This document shows positions 1 through 10,715 of a stretch of DNA of 33,154 nucleotides, piece after piece. Under the pieces are notes generated by a model, which made no database searches, was not told where the DNA came from, and saw nothing but the letters and a program-made list of their open reading frames with translations. Position numbers and translations under genes: made by a program. The DNA is from Candidatus Igneacidithiobacillus taupoensis. Its GTDB lineage: Bacteria > Pseudomonadota > Gammaproteobacteria > Acidithiobacillales > Acidithiobacillaceae. Each line of letters starts with the position of its first letter. Positions within the stretch are counted from its first letter, which is position 1. The stretch spans positions 1 to 33,154 of the forward strand of contig JAEPKX010000021.1 of NCBI GenBank assembly GCA_021375695.1, read 5' to 3'.

Positions 1-486
1 CGTGCGGCGCATCAAGCCTTGGCGAAGCACGAAAGCGCCGCCTCGCGTGTCATACTCTTGGAGGACCTGACCAAGAGCCTGTCGGGCACGCCCGTTGACG
101 TACAGGACTACTTCAGCGAGGCAACCGCTTGTCTCGAAGGCGAGCTGTACCGATCAGGGATTGTCCTTGCATGGGCGGGACACTTCCACGTGTTCTTGGA
201 GGTCTGCTACCAGAAGCATGAAGCCGACATTCGAGCCGCCCGCCCAAAGTGGGCGTTCAAGGACCTATCGGAGCTGAGAGAGTCCGTCGTAGAGTCCCAC
301 TTCCTGATCGTCGGCAAGGACGTGAAGTTCACGACCAAGGCCCAGCTTCGGATACTCGATGGACAGCTATCGCAGCGAAATCAGTGTGCGCACCCGACGC
401 TCTACCGCCCAAGCATGAATGCCGCCATCGGATACGTTGACAACATGATCCGGCAGACACTCTCATATCTCCAGCCACAGCCCTAA
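1..486 (+). CDS. HEPN-like protein, 5'-partial, accessory gene
   Basis: The frame is open from the left edge, so the gene probably starts outside the window; the first possible internal start is TTG at 19, which has no Shine-Dalgarno. The visible ~155-160 residues are mostly helical and soluble. Counting from that TTG, R120-N-Q-C-A-H125 matches the Rx4-6H signature of HEPN domains, a fold found in toxin RNases and in many defence and stress proteins. This motif is seen directly; ribonuclease activity and a role in defence are inference. There is no signal peptide or membrane segment. A strong terminator follows 10 nt after the stop. The gene points toward, and ends close to, the 3' end of a tRNA-Ser gene on the opposite strand, a common integration site, so horizontal origin is likely. 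It could equally be a non-catalytic HEPN accessory protein. Confidence 0.6.
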   Translation, partial: RAAHQALAKHESAASRVILLEDLTKSLSGTPVDVQDYFSEATACLEGELYRSGIVLAWAGHFHVFLEVCYQKHEADIRAARPKWAFKDLSELRESVVESHFLIVGKDVKFTTKAQLRILDGQLSQRNQCAHPTLYRPSMNAAIGYVDNMIRQTLSYLQPQP

Positions 487-495
487 GAAACAAAA

Positions 496-525
496 AAAGC
501 CGCCCGACGGCGGCTTTCTTCTTCA
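496..525 (+). terminator. Rho-independent terminator of the HEPN-like gene
   Basis: AAAGCCGCC and GGCGGCTTT form a perfect 9-bp stem around a CGAC loop (496-517), followed by the T-rich run CTTCTTC. It begins 10 nt past the stop codon at 484-486. The A-run on the 5' side makes it potentially bidirectional, which would also stop minus-strand transcripts coming from tRNA-Ser. Confidence 0.85.
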
Positions 526-630
526 TCTTACAAGACCTTGCCCCCTCGCATCCCATCACTTCGGGAAAGGCTGGTTATTAAGCGGGTGTGCCGCCAGAAC
601 CCTACGTTAAGGCCAGTAAAACTGGCAAAA

Positions 631-719
631 TGGCGGAGAGGGTGGGATTCGAACCCACGTGGGATTGCTCCCCATCCGATTTCGAGTCGGCGCCGTTATG
701 GCCACTTCGGTACCTCTCC
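631..719 (-). tRNA. tRNA-Ser (anticodon CGA)
   Basis: Read on the minus strand, the 7-bp acceptor stem GGAGAGG/CCTCTCC is closed by discriminator G and an encoded CCA (633-631). The T arm is GTGGG-TTCGAAT-CCCAC. The anticodon loop CTCGAAA sits on a CCGA/TCGG stem and gives anticodon CGA, which reads UCG. A long variable arm, as expected for class II tRNA-Ser, explains the ~89 nt length. It lies 48 nt downstream of secF on the same strand. The DNA just past its 3' end carries an accessory gene, consistent with use as an integration site. Confidence 0.95.
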
Positions 720-729
720 CAAGCTTCGT

Positions 730-758
730 ACAGTAAAGCAACAGAGGATTGGGCTCAA
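730..758 (-). promoter_or_regulatory. Possible sigma70-type promoter for tRNA-Ser
   Basis: On the minus strand TTGAGC (758-753) and TACTGT (735-730) are separated by exactly 17 nt. The -10 box ends 10 nt before the mature tRNA 5' end. Both boxes match the consensus only partly, so this is a weak prediction; read-through from secF is the alternative, since no terminator is visible between the two genes. Confidence 0.3.
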
Positions 759-767
759 TAGTCAACC

Positions 768-1718
768 TTATAGAATTGCACCATCCTTACGGTCCTTGGC
801 ACTGATGAACTGACGTTTCAGGACATGCTCTCTTTTCAGGCCCAGCCAGAGGGCGATGGGACTGGCAACAAAAATGGAGGAGTAGGTACCTACCACCACC
901 CCAATCACCAGTGCCGTTGCAAAACCGTGAATCACTGGCCCACCAAACAAAAAGAGCGACATGGCCACCATCAAGGTGATGAAGCTGGTAATGACCGTTC
1001 GCGACAGGGTTTCGTTGATGGCGAGGTTAAAGATTTCGGCAACACTCCCGTTACGTGCTGCCCGCAAATCCTCCCGCATCCGATCGAATACCACGACCGT
1101 GTCATTGAGAGAGAACCCCATCACCACCAGGAGCGCGGCAATGACCGTCATGGAAAACTCTTGTTGAGAGAGGGCAAAATAACCCACCACCAGGATGGGA
1201 TCGTGGAGCATGGCCACCACCCCACCCGTTGCAAAACGCCATTCGAAGCGAAAGCCTACGTAAATCAAAATCCCGATGGTCACCACGATGAGGGCCAGGA
1301 TCCCCTTGTTCCGTAGTTCCTTGCCCACCTCCGGACCGACATACTCCGTGCGGCGCAGTTGTACCCCCGGATAGGCACTGGGATCTTGGGTAAAGACCTG
1401 GAGGATCTGATGGGAAACAGCGCTGCTTTCCCCTGGACGAGTTCGCAGGCGGATCAACAAATCCCGATCCCCGCCAAAGGTCTGTACCACCGCATCAGCA
1501 TATCCGGCTTTGCCCAGGGTCTGCCGAACAGTGGCCAAATCTGGGGTGTGGCGGAAACCTAGCTCCACCAAGGTTCCCCCCGTAAAGTCGATGCTGTAAT
1601 TGAGGCCGCGCACCAGAAAAATCGCAATAGAGGCCAGGATCAACAAGCCAGAAATGCCAATGAAGATCCACCGGCGCGACATGAAATCGATATGGGTTTG
1701 GGAATGGAAGATTTGCAT
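768..1718 (-). CDS. secF: Protein translocase subunit SecF
   Basis: SecF works with SecD in the inner membrane to pull exported proteins from the SecYEG channel using the proton-motive force. The ~316-residue product starts MQIFHSQTHIDFM. It has a first membrane helix near residues 15-35, the family motif YSIDFTGGTLVELGF soon after it, a periplasmic domain, then further helices with GFSLNDTVVVFDRMRE, the conserved RND-type core. The ATG at 1718 is preceded by GAGGT at good spacing and lies 7 nt after the secD stop. A longer open frame back to 1781 would overlap secD and adds no conserved sequence. It is the last protein gene of the minus-strand block before tRNA-Ser. Confidence 0.95.
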   Translation of the reverse strand: MQIFHSQTHIDFMSRRWIFIGISGLLILASIAIFLVRGLNYSIDFTGGTLVELGFRHTPDLATVRQTLGKAGYADAVVQTFGGDRDLLIRLRTRPGESSAVSHQILQVFTQDPSAYPGVQLRRTEYVGPEVGKELRNKGILALIVVTIGILIYVGFRFEWRFATGGVVAMLHDPILVVGYFALSQQEFSMTVIAALLVVMGFSLNDTVVVFDRMREDLRAARNGSVAEIFNLAINETLSRTVITSFITLMVAMSLFLFGGPVIHGFATALVIGVVVGTYSSIFVASPIALWLGLKREHVLKRQFISAKDRKDGAIL

Positions 1719-1725
1719 GGTGACC

Positions 1726-3510
1726 TCAGATCCAGAGTGTGGTAACGCGGCGTTTACCCAGAGCAAGCTCCAAGATGCCACGACTCATCATGGTCGCGGT
1801 AAACATGGAAACCAGCACCCCAATGACCAGGACCAAAGCAAAGCCCTTGATGGCCCCCGTACCAAACTGAAAAAGAACCAGAGCAGCAATGAGCACGGTA
1901 ATATTGGAGTCGACAATGGTGGCGAAGGCCTTTTGGAAGCCCAGCTCGATACTGGCGCGGGGGCTCAGGCCTCGGCGTAATTCCTCGCGGATTCGCTCAA
2001 AGACCAGCACATTGGCATCCACAGCGAGGCCGATCTTGAGGACGATTCCCGCTATACCAGGCAAAGTAAGGGTCCCTCCCATGAGGGAAAGAACCGCCAA
2101 AATCGCCAGGATATTGACCAGGATGGCCAGGTCCGCAATCAGTCCAAAGGCCCGGTAATAAAGGGTCATGAAGGTGACCACAAAGAGCATCCCAAACAAT
2201 ACCGCAAGGACCCCATCATGAATGGAGTCCTGACCCAGGGTCGGCCCTACCGTTCTTTCCTCGGAGACGTGTACTGGCGCTGGCAGGGCGCCAGCACGCA
2301 ACTCGATGGCAACGTTACTCGCCTCTTTCAGATTGGCAAAACCATTGATCTGAGCCCGTCCACCCGTAATTGGCTCTTGGATTACCGGGGCAGTGATCAC
2401 TTTGTTGTCGAGGAGGATAGCCATCCGCTTGCCGACATTTTTGCTGGTCAAATCACCAAATATCCGGGTACCAACCCCATCAAAGCTGATATTGACAATG
2501 GCCCCACCCGTATTGTTGTCGATGCCCGCCGTGGCACCGTTGAGATAACGGCCAGTCAGGACGGTTTCCTTGTGAAGCAAATAAGGTTGACCATCAATCC
2601 CGTAATACAGGGCATCTCCATCGGGCACATCACCCTTCAGGGCCTGGGCAAGCAGGTTGGAATTGGCGACCATCTTGAATTCCAACTGTGCCGTGGAACC
2701 AATGATGGCCTTGGCCCGCTGGGTATCCTGTACCCCGGGTAACTGCACAGCGATATGCTCTTTCCCTTGCCGCTGGATCTCGGGTTCTGCAACCCCGAGT
2801 TCATCGATACGATTCCGGATGACCACAATGGCTTGTTGAAGGGCATCGTCGGTCTGTTTCTGCACCACAGCAGGCGGCAAATCCACCAGGATCTGGTCCG
2901 AAGCACTGGCTGTAGCCTTCAACTCCGGGTACGCCTCGGAAATCGCAGCGATGGCCTGCTGGATTTGCCGACCACTAGCCATCTGGATCGAGAGCTGGGT
3001 TGGGGCCGAGAGTTGGACATGCAAATAAGGGAGATCCTTTTTTCGCAATAGCGTCTGGATACCGCGCTGATACTCCTCCAGATGGTGATGAATCAGGGCA
3101 TTGGTATCGACCCGTAACAACAGATACACTCCGCCACGCAAATCCAGACCCAGATTTACTGGCTTCGCACCCAGAGCTGCCATCCAAGAGGGTTCAGCGG
3201 ACTTTTGCGAAAGAATGACCTGGGCATTGCTGGGCAAACGATTTTGCAGCAGGGTCTCGGCCAAACCCTGGGCGTTGTCATTGGGGAAATAAAAAATCGT
3301 CTGGTCATTTTGTATTAGTGTGCGCGTTACAGGGATTTTTGCCTCGGCCAACCACCTGGCCATGGTCTGGGGTGGTGGGAGCTGGACCCCCACTGGTGCC
3401 CGCACCTCAATTGCTGCATGCCAACCATAAAAGTTGGGAAGGGCATAAAAAATAGCCGGCACCACTACCAGCAAAATGACAAGATATTTCCACCTGGGAT
3501 AACGGGTCAT
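1726..3510 (-). CDS. secD: Protein translocase subunit SecD
   Basis: This 594-residue inner-membrane protein is the larger partner of SecF in Sec-dependent export. The N-terminal membrane helix (about residues 8-26) is followed by a long periplasmic region that includes the motif LDLRGGVYLLLRV. The C-terminal third holds a cluster of membrane helices with GLAVDANVLVFERIREELRRG-like SecD/RND signatures (here VDANVLVFERIREELRRG). Length fits the proteobacterial family (about 600-620). It begins 12 nt after the yajC stop and ends 7 nt before secF, so yajC-secD-secF are surely cotranscribed. Confidence 0.96.
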   Translation of the reverse strand: MTRYPRWKYLVILLVVVPAIFYALPNFYGWHAAIEVRAPVGVQLPPPQTMARWLAEAKIPVTRTLIQNDQTIFYFPNDNAQGLAETLLQNRLPSNAQVILSQKSAEPSWMAALGAKPVNLGLDLRGGVYLLLRVDTNALIHHHLEEYQRGIQTLLRKKDLPYLHVQLSAPTQLSIQMASGRQIQQAIAAISEAYPELKATASASDQILVDLPPAVVQKQTDDALQQAIVVIRNRIDELGVAEPEIQRQGKEHIAVQLPGVQDTQRAKAIIGSTAQLEFKMVANSNLLAQALKGDVPDGDALYYGIDGQPYLLHKETVLTGRYLNGATAGIDNNTGGAIVNISFDGVGTRIFGDLTSKNVGKRMAILLDNKVITAPVIQEPITGGRAQINGFANLKEASNVAIELRAGALPAPVHVSEERTVGPTLGQDSIHDGVLAVLFGMLFVVTFMTLYYRAFGLIADLAILVNILAILAVLSLMGGTLTLPGIAGIVLKIGLAVDANVLVFERIREELRRGLSPRASIELGFQKAFATIVDSNITVLIAALVLFQFGTGAIKGFALVLVIGVLVSMFTATMMSRGILELALGKRRVTTLWI

Positions 3511-3522
3511 GCCAACGCCTTG

Positions 3523-3861
3523 TCAGAGTTTTTTGAGAGTACCTTTGGGCAAAACCATGCTCACCGCATTGCGTTGGATCTTCACGATGATGCCCTCGGC
3601 AATTTCCAGGTGAAGATACTCTTCGTTGAGCTGCATGATCCGTCCCAGGAGACCGCCGGAAGTTATGACCTCATCGCCTTTGGCAAGCGCTGCAATCATC
3701 TCCCGTTGCGCCTTTACCTTTTGGCTTTGGGGACGGATAAGCAAGAAATAGAAAATCCCAAAGATGATGATCAGCGGTAGAAACTGCAGGATCATGGCTT
3801 CGGGTCCCCCGCTGCCACCGGCGGTGTCGGCATAGGCGTTCGCAATGGGCAGAAAACTCAT
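3523..3861 (-). CDS. yajC: Preprotein translocase subunit YajC
   Basis: This 112-residue protein is the small accessory subunit of the SecDF-YajC complex. One hydrophobic helix (about residues 23-43, FLPLIIIFGIFYFLLIRPQ) is followed by the family sequence RPQSQKVKAQREMIAALAKGDEVITSGG and a small soluble domain. The ATG has a textbook ribosome site, GGAGGAATCC, directly upstream. It stands between tgt and secD, the conserved order queA-tgt-yajC-secD-secF of many proteobacteria. Confidence 0.95.
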   Translation of the reverse strand: MSFLPIANAYADTAGGSGGPEAMILQFLPLIIIFGIFYFLLIRPQSQKVKAQREMIAALAKGDEVITSGGLLGRIMQLNEEYLHLEIAEGIIVKIQRNAVSMVLPKGTLKKL

Positions 3862-3908
3862 GGATTCCTCCGGCTTGAATACTGGGGCGACATTGTAGCC
3901 GCTGGGCG

Positions 3909-6058
<2,150 letters not shown>

Positions 6059-7384
6059 TCAGGCAAACCACTCTTCAGCATCGGTATGTGGATGAGGAAA
6101 TACTTGTAACGAAGTGATGCGCGGACCTTCGCGCTTCCGGACCAATACATCAAAGTCCCGAAAATGTAAGCGCTCCCCCTCCTCAGGCAAGCGTTCCAGG
6201 CGCTTCATGAGCAGCCCGCCAATACTATCGGCATCTCCCGCTTCGTCAATATCCCGATCCAAAAGCTGTTCTAGCGAATACACCGAGAGGCCACCATTGC
6301 CAATCCAGGAACCATCGGGTTGCTTTTCCCAATCCACCCGCTGATGGCAAAATTCATCGGGAATGGAACCCAGCAAGGCCTCCAGCAGGTGATCGAGGGT
6401 GACAAAACCGATGATCGTTCCCAGTTCATCCACCACCAGAGCAAAATGCGGCTGACTACGGAAATGGGTCAAGAGCTCCATGGCCGGCAGATTCCGATCG
6501 ACGGCGGGCAGCGGTCGGAGAAGGGAGCGCAAGTCCAGACCTTGCCCAGCCGATGCCAGCAGGGGTAACAAATCCTTGATATGGATGAGACCCAGCACAT
6601 GCTGCCGATCCCCCTCACAGACCGGGTAGCGGGTGTAGCGATGGATGGTCAGGACCCGACGAATCTCAGCCCGATCACTATCCACCAGCAGGCAGATCAT
6701 CTCTGCTGCTGGGCGCGCCAGATCTCCAGCTGTCAAATCATGAAAATCCAGGGCCCGCTCCAGAATCTCCCCTGTTCGCACCCCCAAGGTGCCTTGGGAT
6801 TGGCTTAAGGCCAGAATCATGGCAAGTTCCTCCCGAGAGTGGGGACTATCACGATGTTCTGGAGCAATACGCAAGGCAAACAGTCGCAAGAAAAAGCGCG
6901 AACTGCCATTGAGCAAGGCAATGGCAGGCAAGGTCAGCCAGTAAAAGCCATACAGGGGAAGAACCGTCCACAAGGCTATGCGCTCAGCGTTCCCAATGGC
7001 GAGGGATTTGGGTGCCAGCTCACCGAGAATGATGGTGACATACGCCACCAGGATAAAAGCGATGGCAAAGGAACCGGATTCCAGGGCAGAGTTCGAAAAG
7101 ACTCCCAAAAAGTGTAGGACCGGACGGAGCAAGTGGGCCGCTGCCGGTTCACCAATCCAGCCCAGGGCCAGGGAGGCAAGGGTAATACCGAGCTGTGTTG
7201 CCGACAAATAGGCATCGAGCCGTCGATGGACCTTGCGCAGAATGGTCCCCCGTCGGGGGTGCTGCTGCACCAATGCCCGCAGCTGGGTACTGCGCAATCG
7301 CACCAAGGCAAACTCTGCGGCCACAAAAAACCCATTGATCAGAATGAACAGGAGCGCAAGGAGGAGCGCCCAGGTCTCAGGCAT
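6059..7384 (-). CDS. CNNM/CorC-HlyC family membrane protein with CBS pair
   Basis: The ~441-residue product has the three-part plan of bacterial CNNM (CorC/YtfL/HlyC-like) proteins, several of which are linked to Mg2+ or Co2+ transport. Residues ~1-195 form a DUF21 membrane domain with about four hydrophobic segments and the N-terminal signature NGFFVAAEFALVRLRSTQL. Residues ~200-330 hold a CBS pair, and residues ~345-430 a CorC_HlyC domain with DGSWIGNGGLSVYSLEQLL. I chose ATG 7384 (MPETWALL) over an upstream TTG at 7408; GGGAGG stands ~11 nt before it. The old name 'hemolysin' is not supported. It lies 38 nt after a soluble CBS-domain gene and abuts queA. Confidence 0.88.
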   Translation of the reverse strand: MPETWALLLALLFILINGFFVAAEFALVRLRSTQLRALVQQHPRRGTILRKVHRRLDAYLSATQLGITLASLALGWIGEPAAAHLLRPVLHFLGVFSNSALESGSFAIAFILVAYVTIILGELAPKSLAIGNAERIALWTVLPLYGFYWLTLPAIALLNGSSRFFLRLFALRIAPEHRDSPHSREELAMILALSQSQGTLGVRTGEILERALDFHDLTAGDLARPAAEMICLLVDSDRAEIRRVLTIHRYTRYPVCEGDRQHVLGLIHIKDLLPLLASAGQGLDLRSLLRPLPAVDRNLPAMELLTHFRSQPHFALVVDELGTIIGFVTLDHLLEALLGSIPDEFCHQRVDWEKQPDGSWIGNGGLSVYSLEQLLDRDIDEAGDADSIGGLLMKRLERLPEEGERLHFRDFDVLVRKREGPRITSLQVFPHPHTDAEEWFA

Positions 7385-7422
7385 GGGAGGAACTACCTCC
7401 CTATCCAAGGGCTTGGTGTGGA

Positions 7423-8016
7423 TCAGCCATGGTCTGCGAGAATCTGCTCCAGTTCAGCAAAGCTTTGCACGGCACCACTGGTATCAATTGATATCCCCAA
7501 CTGCCGGCCAATCTGACTCAAGGAAAAGACACCGCAAATTTCAGGCTGTTGCTTTTTTTCCTCGACCAGGGCATGTTGACGGCCCGCTTCCTTGAGGGTC
7601 AGCACGATATCCCCAACCTTGGAGCGCAGCACTTCTGCGTAATCCAGCACCTCGATCTGATCCCGAGGCAGCATGAGTTCCCCCACCTGCAGGCTATCCC
7701 GCGGAACCTGTCTTTCGGTGGCAACTTGCAGGGGCTTGGTACCCATCAGGTCCCGCGCCGTCAAGAGCCCCACCAGATTACCCACGGTATCTACGACAAA
7801 CAGCATCCGCACCCCCGTATGCACCATGCGTTGCATTGCCGTGTCAATGCTGATTTCTGGGTGAACACTGACCGCTGGCACCCGACGCAAATCGGTCATG
7901 ACCTTGACAGCTTCCTCCTCCAGGCGCACATGTCTGGGTAAACCGTTGTCAAAGTAGCAAAGCTGGGTATCAGCCCCGAGGGGATGGCGCTGCAAGGAAC
8001 GAAATCGTGTCATCAT
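7423..8016 (-). CDS. CBS-domain pair protein
   Basis: This 197-residue soluble protein consists almost entirely of two CBS repeats, roughly residues 40-97 (MTDLRRVPAVSVHPEISIDTA... to VGLLTARDLMG) and 113-180. CBS pairs bind adenine nucleotides or AdoMet and act as sensors. A ~35-residue N-terminal piece is not recognised. Translation probably starts at the first of two adjacent ATGs (8016), 7 nt after GGAG. It sits between metZ and the CNNM-type gene, which has its own CBS pair; a shared regulatory role in ion transport is an inference from position only. Confidence 0.8.
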   Translation of the reverse strand: MMTRFRSLQRHPLGADTQLCYFDNGLPRHVRLEEEAVKVMTDLRRVPAVSVHPEISIDTAMQRMVHTGVRMLFVVDTVGNLVGLLTARDLMGTKPLQVATERQVPRDSLQVGELMLPRDQIEVLDYAEVLRSKVGDIVLTLKEAGRQHALVEEKKQQPEICGVFSLSQIGRQLGISIDTSGAVQSFAELEQILADHG

Positions 8017-8079
8017 TGTTTTTCTCCAGGAAAAGTGCAGTCCGACAAAACTCTTCTCTCACCAGCATAGCGCAAAATC

Positions 8080-9273
8080 TCAGGCAGATAATGCGCAAAA
8101 GGCATTTTCCAGGTCAGCCCGAAGATCCTCCACATGCTCAAGACCCACACTCAGACGCAACAGGCCGTCACCAATCCCCGCTGCTGCCCGCTCTTCTGGA
8201 CTTATCCGGCTGTGAGTCGTACTTGCAGGATGGGTAATGGTGCTTTTGGCATCTCCCAGATTGGCAGTGCGGGAAAAAAGCGTCAGCTGATCCATGAGCG
8301 TCCAGGCTGTTGGCTGCCCGCCGCGTACGGCAAAGGATAAAATCCCCCCTGGCAAGCGTTGCTGCTTGCGGACCAGATCGGCTTGGGGATGATCGGCGAG
8401 TCCCGGATAGTAAACCTGCTCTACTTCTGGGCGATCCTGCAGCCATTGCGCCAGGATTGCTGCGTTAGCACAGTGCCGCTCCATCCGCAGGGCCAGGGTT
8501 TCCAACCCTTTGCACTGGACCCAGGCATTGAAGGGGCTGAGGCTTGTCCCCGCCGTGCGCACAAAATTTCGCGGTCCTTCGAGGAGCGCCTTGCTGCCAC
8601 ATATCGCCCCGCCCAGGGTTCGTCCCTGACCATCGATGTACTTGGTATTGGAGTGCAAAACCAAATCAGCACCAAAGGCAAGGGGTTGTTGCAGAATAGG
8701 GGTGCAAAAACAATTATCGACGACCAGCAGGGCATCATGGCCATGGGCCAGTTCTGCCAAAGCCGTCAAGTCCCCCACTTCAGTGAGGGGATTGGACGGA
8801 GTTTCCAGGAAAAGCATCCGGGTGCTGGGTCGCAGCGCTGCGCGCCAGGCATCGAGGTCGGTCAGGGGTACAAAACTGGTTTCCACTCCAAAACGCCCCA
8901 GGATTTTCTGCAAGAGTTGTACTGTCGTACCGAAGAGGGATCGCGAGGCGACGATGTGATCACCCGCTTGCAAGGTACCCATGCAGACCGTCAGGCAAGC
9001 CGCCATTCCAGAAGCGGTGGCAACGCAATCCTCTGCTCCTTCCATGGCGGCCAGACGCTCTTCGAGAGCCCGCAGGGTGGGATTGGTAAAACGTGCATAA
9101 ATATTTCCTGGAGCCCGACCGGCAAAGCGATCGGCCGCCTCCTCGGCAGAGTCGAAGACAAAACTCGAGGTCAGGAAAAGGGCCTCGGAATGTTCCTGCT
9201 CCTGGGTACGATGGATGCCCGTCCGAATGGCCAGGGTTTCTGGATGAAGCCTGGAACTTTCCTTCTCCTTCAT
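8080..9273 (-). CDS. metZ: O-succinylhomoserine sulfhydrylase MetZ
   Basis: This PLP enzyme of the Cys/Met metabolism family makes homocysteine from O-succinylhomoserine and sulfide, the direct sulfhydrylation route to methionine. The 397-residue sequence carries YARFTNPTLRALEERLAAMEG, the substrate-side TASGMAA, the PLP-phosphate region and the Schiff-base lysine K211 in HSNTKYIDGQGR. The TKYIDGQGR form and the position after purF are typical of MetZ rather than cystathionine gamma-synthase (MetB), but substrate choice is inferred. The ATG overlaps the purF stop as ATGA. The sulfide dependence would suit a sulfur-metabolising host. Confidence 0.92.
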   Translation of the reverse strand: MKEKESSRLHPETLAIRTGIHRTQEQEHSEALFLTSSFVFDSAEEAADRFAGRAPGNIYARFTNPTLRALEERLAAMEGAEDCVATASGMAACLTVCMGTLQAGDHIVASRSLFGTTVQLLQKILGRFGVETSFVPLTDLDAWRAALRPSTRMLFLETPSNPLTEVGDLTALAELAHGHDALLVVDNCFCTPILQQPLAFGADLVLHSNTKYIDGQGRTLGGAICGSKALLEGPRNFVRTAGTSLSPFNAWVQCKGLETLALRMERHCANAAILAQWLQDRPEVEQVYYPGLADHPQADLVRKQQRLPGGILSFAVRGGQPTAWTLMDQLTLFSRTANLGDAKSTITHPASTTHSRISPEERAAAGIGDGLLRLSVGLEHVEDLRADLENAFCALSA

Positions 9274-10715
9274 CGTAACTCCTTCAACAGATAGAGTTGT
9301 CTGCTGCTGGGCAGGGTCGGTACCGCAATGGGGTAATCGTTACTGAAACAAGCATCGCAAAAACCGAGACTTCGACTGCCAATTGCCTCATAGAGGGCAT
9401 CGATGGTCAGGTATCCCAGGCTGTCAGCACCAATCATTTTGCCAACCTCCTCCACACTATGCTGCGCGGCAATGAGCTGGGACCGATCGGGGGTATCGAT
9501 ACCATAGTAACAAGGCCCAATGGTCGGCGGCGAACTGGAAAGAAAATGAATCTCGCGTGCCCCCGCACTACGAATCAAGTGGACAATTTTGGCACTGGTG
9601 GTGCCACGCACAATGGAATCATCCACCAACACTACCCTCTTCCCCTTGAGGATTTCCGGCTGGGCATTGAGTTTGACCCGCACCCCAAAATCTCTTCCGT
9701 GCTGGGCGGGTTGAATAAAGGTTCGGCCGACATAGTGATTGCGAATCAATCCCAATTCGAAGGGCAAACCCGAAGCTTCGGCGTAGCCCATGGCAGCGGC
9801 GACGCCGGAGTCTGGCACGGGTACCACCAGGTCGGCATCGATGGGATGCAATCGGGCCAAAACCTGTCCGATCCGTTTGCGGGCCGAATAGACGTGAATG
9901 CCATCCAGGACGCTATCGGGGCGGGCAAAATAGAGATATTCAAAGATACACATGTGCCGGGGAGAGGGCGGCAAATCGAAGCGACTTTCGATCCCTTCGG
10001 CAGAAATGATGACCATTTCACCGGGGGCCACGTCCCGTACAAATTCCGCACCCATGAGGTCCAGAGCACAAGTTTCCGAAGCAAGGACAAAACCCCCGGA
10101 ATCGATGAGCCGCCCCAACACCAGCGGCCGAAATCCCATGGGATCGCGCACCCCAATCAGGCGGGTCTCGGTCAAACAAACCAGGGAATAGGCACCAGAA
10201 ACCTGCGCCAAAGCCGCCGCTAGGCGCTCCCCCGCATCCTTGCCCGGGACCCTGGCCAATAAATGCACGACGACTTCCGTATCCATGGAGGTATGAAAAA
10301 TGGCACCCTGTTCTTCCAGGCGTCCCCGCAGCTCCCTGGCATTAACCAGGTTGCCATTGTGGGCAATGGCAAAACTTCCGTGACGGTAATCGATCAAGAT
10401 GGGTTGGGTGTTTTGCAGGACCGACCCCCCCGACGTGGAGTAGCGAACATGGCCAATGGCCTGATTACCAGGCAATTTGGCAATTTCCTTGGGACCAAAG
10501 ACCTCGGCAACGCGCCCCATGCCGCGGTAGCTTTGCAGTTTTCCTTCGTGAGCGGCGACAATGCCCGCCGACTCCTGGCCGCGGTGTTGCAAGGCATACA
10601 AGCCCAGATAGGCTAGATTAGCGGCCTCCGGGTGGGCAAATACCCCGACCACGCCACATTCATCCTGAAAATGGTCATCCTCGATTACTGAAGTCTTCGG
10701 AAACGGTTTTACCAA
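9270..10715 (-). CDS. purF: Amidophosphoribosyltransferase PurF, Fe-S and propeptide type
   Basis: PurF makes phosphoribosylamine from PRPP and glutamine, the first step of purine synthesis. The N-terminal Ntn glutaminase nucleophile is C20 (DECGVVGVF), so a ~19-residue propeptide must be removed. The PRPP loop is VVLVDDSIVRGTTS (residues ~361-374). C256, C402, C453 and C456 fall where the Bacillus subtilis enzyme binds a [4Fe-4S] cluster (CIFEYLYFARPDS, PCYYGIDTP, CDAC). The 481-residue length also fits that class, not the shorter-leader, cluster-free E. coli class. The start is TTG 10715 with GGGAG about 10 nt upstream; no in-frame ATG exists before C20. It overlaps cvpA by 41 nt. Confidence 0.96.
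   Translation of the reverse strand: MVKPFPKTSVIEDDHFQDECGVVGVFAHPEAANLAYLGLYALQHRGQESAGIVAAHEGKLQSYRGMGRVAEVFGPKEIAKLPGNQAIGHVRYSTSGGSVLQNTQPILIDYRHGSFAIAHNGNLVNARELRGRLEEQGAIFHTSMDTEVVVHLLARVPGKDAGERLAAALAQVSGAYSLVCLTETRLIGVRDPMGFRPLVLGRLIDSGGFVLASETCALDLMGAEFVRDVAPGEMVIISAEGIESRFDLPPSPRHMCIFEYLYFARPDSVLDGIHVYSARKRIGQVLARLHPIDADLVVPVPDSGVAAAMGYAEASGLPFELGLIRNHYVGRTFIQPAQHGRDFGVRVKLNAQPEILKGKRVVLVDDSIVRGTTSAKIVHLIRSAGAREIHFLSSSPPTIGPCYYGIDTPDRSQLIAAQHSVEEVGKMIGADSLGYLTIDALYEAIGSRSLGFCDACFSNDYPIAVPTLPSSRQLYLLKELR

Noticed and set aside
611-626. Hairpin GCCAGT-AAA-ACTGGC just past tRNA-Ser as a terminator
   Set aside because: On the tRNA strand no T-run follows the 6-bp stem, so a terminator call is not justified.
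538-813. Small open frame over tRNA-Ser
   Set aside because: It reads through the antisense of the tRNA gene and into the end of secF; no coding signs.
8359-9294. 311-codon open frame on the plus strand opposite metZ
   Set aside because: Shadow of metZ; no ribosome site and no recognisable motif.
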